From: Bacteroidales bacterium
GTDB taxonomy: Bacteria; Bacteroidota; Bacteroidia; Bacteroidales; Paludibacteraceae
DNA length: 10,154 nucleotides
Direction: 5' to 3'
NCBI GenBank assembly: GCA_900769035.1
Contig: CAAGFD010000046.1
Span: 1-10,154, forward strand
A program made the position numbers and the translations under genes. The notes beneath the pieces were generated by a model. It did not search any database. It was not told where the DNA came from and saw only the letters and a program-made list of their open reading frames with translations. Below, piece by piece: positions 5,703 through 10,154 of this stretch (the first letter of the stretch is position 1; each line of letters begins with the position of its first letter).

Positions 5703-8432
5703 ATGAACACAAAAAAAAGGAACACAATATATACGATAATAGCACTGACAGCTATAGTGTATTTTTTTGCATCATGCTCTACGCAGAAGAACACAGCCGC
5801 CACTCGCGGATATCACCAAATGTGCACCGAATACAATGTAGGATTTAATGCTAAAAATGCTTATATAGAAGGAATTAAGAACATAAACAATTCTCTCGAA
5901 GACGATTACACACAGCTATTGCCTATTTTCCCTATCAGCAATGAAAAAGTGCGAACAGTGGCGAGCGGACAGATGGACAGAACCATAGAGAAATGCCGTA
6001 AAGCAATAAAGAAACATTCAATCACCAAGAAGCCGAAAAAGAATCATAAGAAAGCAAAAGACCCTGAATATCAATATTTCTACAACCAAGAAGAGTATGT
6101 ACAAGGAGTTAAAGACGCTTGGATATTATTAGGTAATGCCGAATTTAACAAAGGTGATTTTATTGGAGCTGCATCTACATTCTCTTACATTCAAAAGCAC
6201 TACCCCTCTGACAAAGATATAGTTACCAAAGCAAGAATTTATCAAGCACAAGCGTATGGAGAGATGGATTGGATGTACGAAGCTGATGAGGTATTCTCCA
6301 AAATCAACGAATTGGATATCAATTCCAAAATCAATAAAGAATACACCTTAACAAAAGCCTATCTGCTTATAAAATCAAAGCAATACTCTGCTGCAATACC
6401 GCACATGCAGATAGCGATAAAGAAAGAACATAAGAAATTCTACTCCTCACGATACAACTTCATTTTAGGGCAGTTATATCTGCTTACCGGGCAAAAGCGA
6501 AATGCAACCCAGTATTTCAAAGCCGCAAATAAGGAGGCAAGAAACTATCAAATGCAGTACAACGCAAAATTAATGCTATTTCAATGCGACACAAAAGGCT
6601 GGAAGAAGAATATAAAAAAGCTTGAAAAAATGGCTAAGAATTCGAAAAACAAAGAGTATCTCGACCAGCTATACACCACAATGGGCGACATATATTTAGA
6701 GCATCGCGACACTCTATCGGCTATAGAATCGTATAAAAAAGGAATAGAACTAAGCACGCGTGAAGGCATAGAAAAAGCTCAAGTATTAATCATTTTAGGC
6801 GACTTGTATTACGACAAAAAAGAGTTTGCAAAAGCACATCCATGCTACGAAGAAGCCTTTACACTTTTATCCACCACGCATGACGACTACAAACGAGTAA
6901 TGATGCTCAGTGAAACATTAGGAGAATTTGCACAGCATTACAACACCGTACAGTTACAAGACAGCTTACAACACCTTGCCACACTTACGGAAGAGGAGCA
7001 ACTCACCATTGTAAACAAAATCATAGAGCAGGTAAAAAAAGAGGATGAAGAGGCTCGAAAAAAAGCCGAAGATGAAGAAAAGAAAGGATTTGTTGCCCCG
7101 GAAGCTATTAATATGAACATAGCACAAGCGACGGGCGAACCAAATTGGTACTTCTATAACCCACAATTAAAAGCAAGCGGAGCCAATGAATTTAACCGAG
7201 TTTGGGGAAAACGAATTTTAGAGGACAATTGGAGAAGAAAAAATAAAGCAAGTAGCACTACCTCATCATTATTGGATAAAGAAGAGGAGGAGGAAACCGA
7301 TAATATGGATAGCGAAAGTAAAGAGGCTCTAAAAGATGAAAACGGAAATCCGATACCGGAAACTTATATGCCAGACTATTATCTATCTCAAATTCCAAAA
7401 ACTCCGGAAGATATAAACGCCTCAAACGACCTTATTGAGACCTCTTTATACCAAATGGCAGTTATCTATGACGAAAAATTGAAAGAATACAATCTGTCGA
7501 TTGACACATACAAAGAATTTGAACGAAGATTTCCGATGAGCGACAAGTTACTCGACAGTTATTACTCTTGCTTTAGAATGTGTGGCATTATAGAAGACTC
7601 GGTATTGAAAGAGGTGTATCGACAAAAAATATTAGAGATGTACCCATCAAGTCGCTACGCACAAATACTATCGCAAGACAACTACGAAGAAAAGACAAAA
7701 GAGATGCTCAGGGTGCAAGACTCTATCTACAAAGAGACATACGAAGCTTACGGCAAAGGCGATTACGGCACGGTAATAGAGAATTACAACACCATAAATA
7801 CAAAATATCCGATGAGTAACCTATTGCCTAAGTTTGCATTTTTAAAAGCCCTTACAACAGGTAAAACCGGAAATAAAGAGACCTTTGGAGCCGAATTGCA
7901 AAATATTGTCACCACATGGCCAAATGCTGATGTAACATCTACTTGCAAAGATATATTAGCATTAATTAAGCAAGGACTCGAAGCTCAACAAGGAAGTTCT
8001 ACAAGCACCATTATTGACAAACGCAACGAAATGTCGCAACAAGAGATAGAAGAAATTTCATCTGTAGCAAAAGAATTTGATGATGACAAACAGACTACAC
8101 ATATCATGCTTTTAATATCAAAAAGCGATGATGAAAATGCAATCAATCATCTGCTGTACGACATAGCGGCATTCAACTTCACAAAATTCATGATAAAGAG
8201 TTTTGATATTGACAAACAAACAGTTGAAAAGAAAAATGCATTGATAATATCCACATTCGAATCGTACGACGAAGCAGTATGGTACGAAAAAATGATGCTT
8301 GCCGAACCGGCACTTCAAGGCAAGATAACACTTGATAAAGTAAACCGACTGATTATTTCGGAAAGCAATTTCAAATTAATCACAGCCGGAAAAACTATAA
8401 ACGATTACAAGAAATTCTTACAAAACAAATGA
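5703..8432 (+). CDS. porW: PorW/SprE-type TPR lipoprotein of type IX secretion and gliding
   Basis: This is a 909-residue outer-membrane lipoprotein with a signal peptide and the lipobox FASC (lipid-bearing Cys25). The family is required for type IX secretion in Porphyromonas and, as SprE, also for gliding in Flavobacterium; it is thought to link the periplasmic ring to the outer-membrane translocon. TPR-like helices fill about residues 130-425 (for example AWILLGNAEFNKGDFIGAAS). A charged coiled-coil segment (430-461) follows. The conserved family block WYFYNPQLKASG...GKRILEDNWRR is at 482-512, then an acidic linker (525-541) and a second TPR-like set (about 575-665). The C-terminal domain at 800-909 has the pattern HIMLLIS...NALIISTFESYDEAVWYEKM, typical of the family's tail. 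The frame is open back to a GTG at 5604, but that start would bury the signal peptide behind 33 residues; the ATG at 5703 is chosen. The next gene, porX, follows after 4 bases. Confidence 0.9.
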   Translation: MNTKKRNTIYTIIALTAIVYFFASCSTQKNTAATRGYHQMCTEYNVGFNAKNAYIEGIKNINNSLEDDYTQLLPIFPISNEKVRTVASGQMDRTIEKCRKAIKKHSITKKPKKNHKKAKDPEYQYFYNQEEYVQGVKDAWILLGNAEFNKGDFIGAASTFSYIQKHYPSDKDIVTKARIYQAQAYGEMDWMYEADEVFSKINELDINSKINKEYTLTKAYLLIKSKQYSAAIPHMQIAIKKEHKKFYSSRYNFILGQLYLLTGQKRNATQYFKAANKEARNYQMQYNAKLMLFQCDTKGWKKNIKKLEKMAKNSKNKEYLDQLYTTMGDIYLEHRDTLSAIESYKKGIELSTREGIEKAQVLIILGDLYYDKKEFAKAHPCYEEAFTLLSTTHDDYKRVMMLSETLGEFAQHYNTVQLQDSLQHLATLTEEEQLTIVNKIIEQVKKEDEEARKKAEDEEKKGFVAPEAINMNIAQATGEPNWYFYNPQLKASGANEFNRVWGKRILEDNWRRKNKASSTTSSLLDKEEEEETDNMDSESKEALKDENGNPIPETYMPDYYLSQIPKTPEDINASNDLIETSLYQMAVIYDEKLKEYNLSIDTYKEFERRFPMSDKLLDSYYSCFRMCGIIEDSVLKEVYRQKILEMYPSSRYAQILSQDNYEEKTKEMLRVQDSIYKETYEAYGKGDYGTVIENYNTINTKYPMSNLLPKFAFLKALTTGKTGNKETFGAELQNIVTTWPNADVTSTCKDILALIKQGLEAQQGSSTSTIIDKRNEMSQQEIEEISSVAKEFDDDKQTTHIMLLISKSDDENAINHLLYDIAAFNFTKFMIKSFDIDKQTVEKKNALIISTFESYDEAVWYEKMMLAEPALQGKITLDKVNRLIISESNFKLITAGKTINDYKKFLQNK

Positions 8433-8436
8433 TATT

Positions 8437-9984
8437 ATGTATAAAATCCTTTGGGTTGACGACGAAATAGACCTGTTAAAGCCTTATACCCTATACCTTA
8501 ACAATAAAGGATATGAAGTAGAGACCGCTTCGAACGGACAAGATGCTATTGACTTGTGTGAAAACAACATATACGACATAGTATTCCTTGATGAAAACAT
8601 GCCCGGCCTCAGCGGACTTGCCACACTAACCAAAATCAAAGAAGTGCGTCCTAACTTGCCTATCGTAATGATTACTAAAAGTGAAGAAGAAAACATCATG
8701 GATATGGCAATAGGCAACAAAATAGCTGATTACCTCATCAAACCGGTAAATCCGAGTCAGATATTGATGACTTTAAAAAAACACATTCATAAAAGGGATA
8801 TTATCAACACACAAACCACCACAACGTACCGACAAGAATTTATGCAAATCGGCACACAGCTAAGCAATACCATAACCTTTGAGGAGTGGTGCGACTTGTA
8901 TAAAAAGCTGGTATTCTGGGATTTCAAATTAACAGAAACAGACAACGAGCTACGAGATTTGCTACAATCGCAAAAGAGCGAAGCTAATTCACTCTTTGCC
9001 AAGTACGTCAAAAAAAACTATTTAGATTGGATTAACAATCCGGATAATAGACCGCTTATCAGCACCGATATTTTCAAGAAAAAAATATTTCCACTACTCG
9101 ACAAAAAAGAAAAAATATTTTTTATCGTAATAGATAATTTCCGCTACGACCAATCCAAATTACTAATAGAACTTCTTTCGGAGTTATATACCGTTGAAAA
9201 CGAAGAGCTTTATTTAAGTATCTTACCGACAGCCACACAATATGCCAGAAATGCCATATTCTCCGGACTGATGCCATTACAAATTAAGACGATGTTTCCG
9301 GATTTATGGGTAGACGAGGAAGATGAAGAGGGTAAAAACAACAATGAAGAAGCACTACTACAAACCCTATTCAGCAGATACCGACGCAGCAACACATTCT
9401 CTTACAACAAGATATTCAATTCCGTAGGATGCGAAAAAATTATCGATCAACTCAATAACCTATCCGGAAACGACATCAACATATGCGTAATAAACTTTAT
9501 AGATATGCTATCGCATGCACGTACCGATAGCAAGATAGTACAAGAATTAGCAAATACGGAAGCAGCATACCTATCGCTGACAAAATCCTGGTTAAGACAC
9601 TCATCCACATTCGGGCTGTTCAAAGAATTGGCACGCAGAGGATATAAAGTAGTAGTGACTACCGACCACGGCACAGTATTCGTAAACCGCCCGATAAAAG
9701 TTATCGGAGATAAAAACACAAATGTAAACCTCAGATATAAAGTTGGCAAAGCATTGGCTTACAACAAGAAAGAAGTATTCGAAATCACCAATCCTCAAAA
9801 AGCCATGCTACCATCGCCAAATGTGAGTTCAACATACATCTTTGCAACGGAGAATAATTTCTTTGCATATCCAAACAACCACAACTATTATGTAAATTAC
9901 TATAAAGACACATTTCAGCACGGAGGCATTTCACTCGAAGAGATGCTCGTACCAATTATAACATTAAATCCTAAAAAACAATAA
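8437..9984 (+). CDS. porX: PorX: response regulator with PglZ/alkaline-phosphatase-like output domain
   Basis: This 515-residue cytosolic regulator of type IX secretion pairs with the histidine kinase PorY in Porphyromonas. Residues 1 to about 120 are a CheY receiver with acidic pocket Asp8-Asp9, phospho-acceptor Asp52 (VFLDENMPG), switch Thr80 and conserved Lys102-Pro103. A helical linker leads to the PglZ domain (about 225-515) of the alkaline phosphatase superfamily. Its candidate metal residues are all visible: Asp233 in VIDNFRYDQ, Thr265/Thr267 in LPTATQ, Asp356 and His360 in FIDMLSH, Asp410-His411 in TTDHGT, and His495 in FQHGG. Published work reports phosphodiesterase activity for PorX on oligonucleotides; an intact metal set suggests this copy is active too. 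No kinase gene lies in the window. It is 4 bases after porW and 1 base before murF, so one transcript is likely. Relatives also occur in Bacteroidota without type IX secretion. Confidence 0.94.
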   Translation: MYKILWVDDEIDLLKPYTLYLNNKGYEVETASNGQDAIDLCENNIYDIVFLDENMPGLSGLATLTKIKEVRPNLPIVMITKSEEENIMDMAIGNKIADYLIKPVNPSQILMTLKKHIHKRDIINTQTTTTYRQEFMQIGTQLSNTITFEEWCDLYKKLVFWDFKLTETDNELRDLLQSQKSEANSLFAKYVKKNYLDWINNPDNRPLISTDIFKKKIFPLLDKKEKIFFIVIDNFRYDQSKLLIELLSELYTVENEELYLSILPTATQYARNAIFSGLMPLQIKTMFPDLWVDEEDEEGKNNNEEALLQTLFSRYRRSNTFSYNKIFNSVGCEKIIDQLNNLSGNDINICVINFIDMLSHARTDSKIVQELANTEAAYLSLTKSWLRHSSTFGLFKELARRGYKVVVTTDHGTVFVNRPIKVIGDKNTNVNLRYKVGKALAYNKKEVFEITNPQKAMLPSPNVSSTYIFATENNFFAYPNNHNYYVNYYKDTFQHGGISLEEMLVPIITLNPKKQ

Positions 9985-9985
9985 A

Positions 9986-10154
9986 ATGATATCGATAGAA
10001 GAACTATATGACATATTTACAGCTCACCCGGAAATAACAACCGATAGTCGCCAATGCAATAAAGGCTCGATATTCTTTGCACTTAAAGGGGAGAATTTCA
10101 ACGGAAATAAATTTGCGATGAGCGCATTGGAAAAAGGATGCTCATTTGCGGTGA
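9986..10154 (+). CDS. murF: N-terminal part of MurF, UDP-MurNAc-tripeptide--D-Ala-D-Ala ligase (cut by window edge)
   Basis: From the ATG at 9986 the frame runs open to the right edge, giving the first 56 residues. The sequence MISIEELYDIFTAHPEITTD then SRQCNKGSIFFALKGENFNG matches the N-terminal substrate-binding domain of Mur ligases: the TDSR motif (19-22) and the GSIFFALKGENFNGNKFAMSALEKG segment bind the uridine part of the UDP precursor. The alternative is MurE, which has a similar start, but the FFALKGENFNGN wording fits MurF better. MurF adds D-Ala-D-Ala to make the UDP-MurNAc-pentapeptide in the cytoplasm. It starts 1 base after the porX stop, so it is almost certainly read from the same mRNA. 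The ATP-binding and C-terminal domains lie outside the window. Confidence 0.85.
   Translation, partial: MISIEELYDIFTAHPEITTDSRQCNKGSIFFALKGENFNGNKFAMSALEKGCSFAV

Noticed and set aside
7580..7819. 79-codon Arg-rich open frame overlapping porW in another frame
   Set aside because: The porW reading frame continues through it with family-like sequence, and the alternative product shows only an Arg-rich composition expected from an out-of-frame reading.

Overview
The window looks like chromosomal DNA from an AT-rich member of the Bacteroidota, most likely Bacteroidales. Three things point there: two type IX secretion/gliding genes (porW/sprE and porX), Bacteroidota-type -7 promoter elements of the form TAnnTTTG instead of sigma70 boxes, and starts with little or no Shine-Dalgarno. 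I cannot name the genus. I see no mobile element, CRISPR array, tRNA or rRNA.

Left edge (1-323): the last 87 codons of an unrecognised, very AT-rich gene run rightward into a strong inverted repeat at 284-323. That repeat can terminate both this gene and the leftward operon that meets it.

Leftward operon (5516 down to 349): five genes with gaps of 3-21 bases. In transcription order they encode an M16 zinc peptidase, a class I SAM-dependent O-methyltransferase, a hotdog-fold acyl-CoA thioesterase, a 67K-type signal peptide peptidase SppA, and an Mrp/ApbC iron-sulfur carrier ATPase. All are housekeeping-type proteins and their key residues are mostly intact. The Mrp protein lacks the usual C-terminal CxxC pair.

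Intergenic hub (5490-5702): two divergent TAnnTTTGCAAA promoters lie about 45 bases apart. The rightward transcript has a leader of roughly 130 bases holding two inverted repeats: a 51-base hairpin close to the predicted 5' end, and a perfect 10-bp hairpin just upstream of the start codon. This leader is the most unusual non-coding structure in the window.

Rightward operon (5561 to the right edge): a large TPR lipoprotein of the PorW/SprE family, then PorX (CheY receiver plus PglZ/alkaline-phosphatase-like domain), then murF, which is cut by the window edge. The gaps are 4 and 1 bases, so the three are probably co-transcribed. A structural type IX secretion lipoprotein, a regulator of the same system and a peptidoglycan precursor ligase would then share one promoter and one structured leader.
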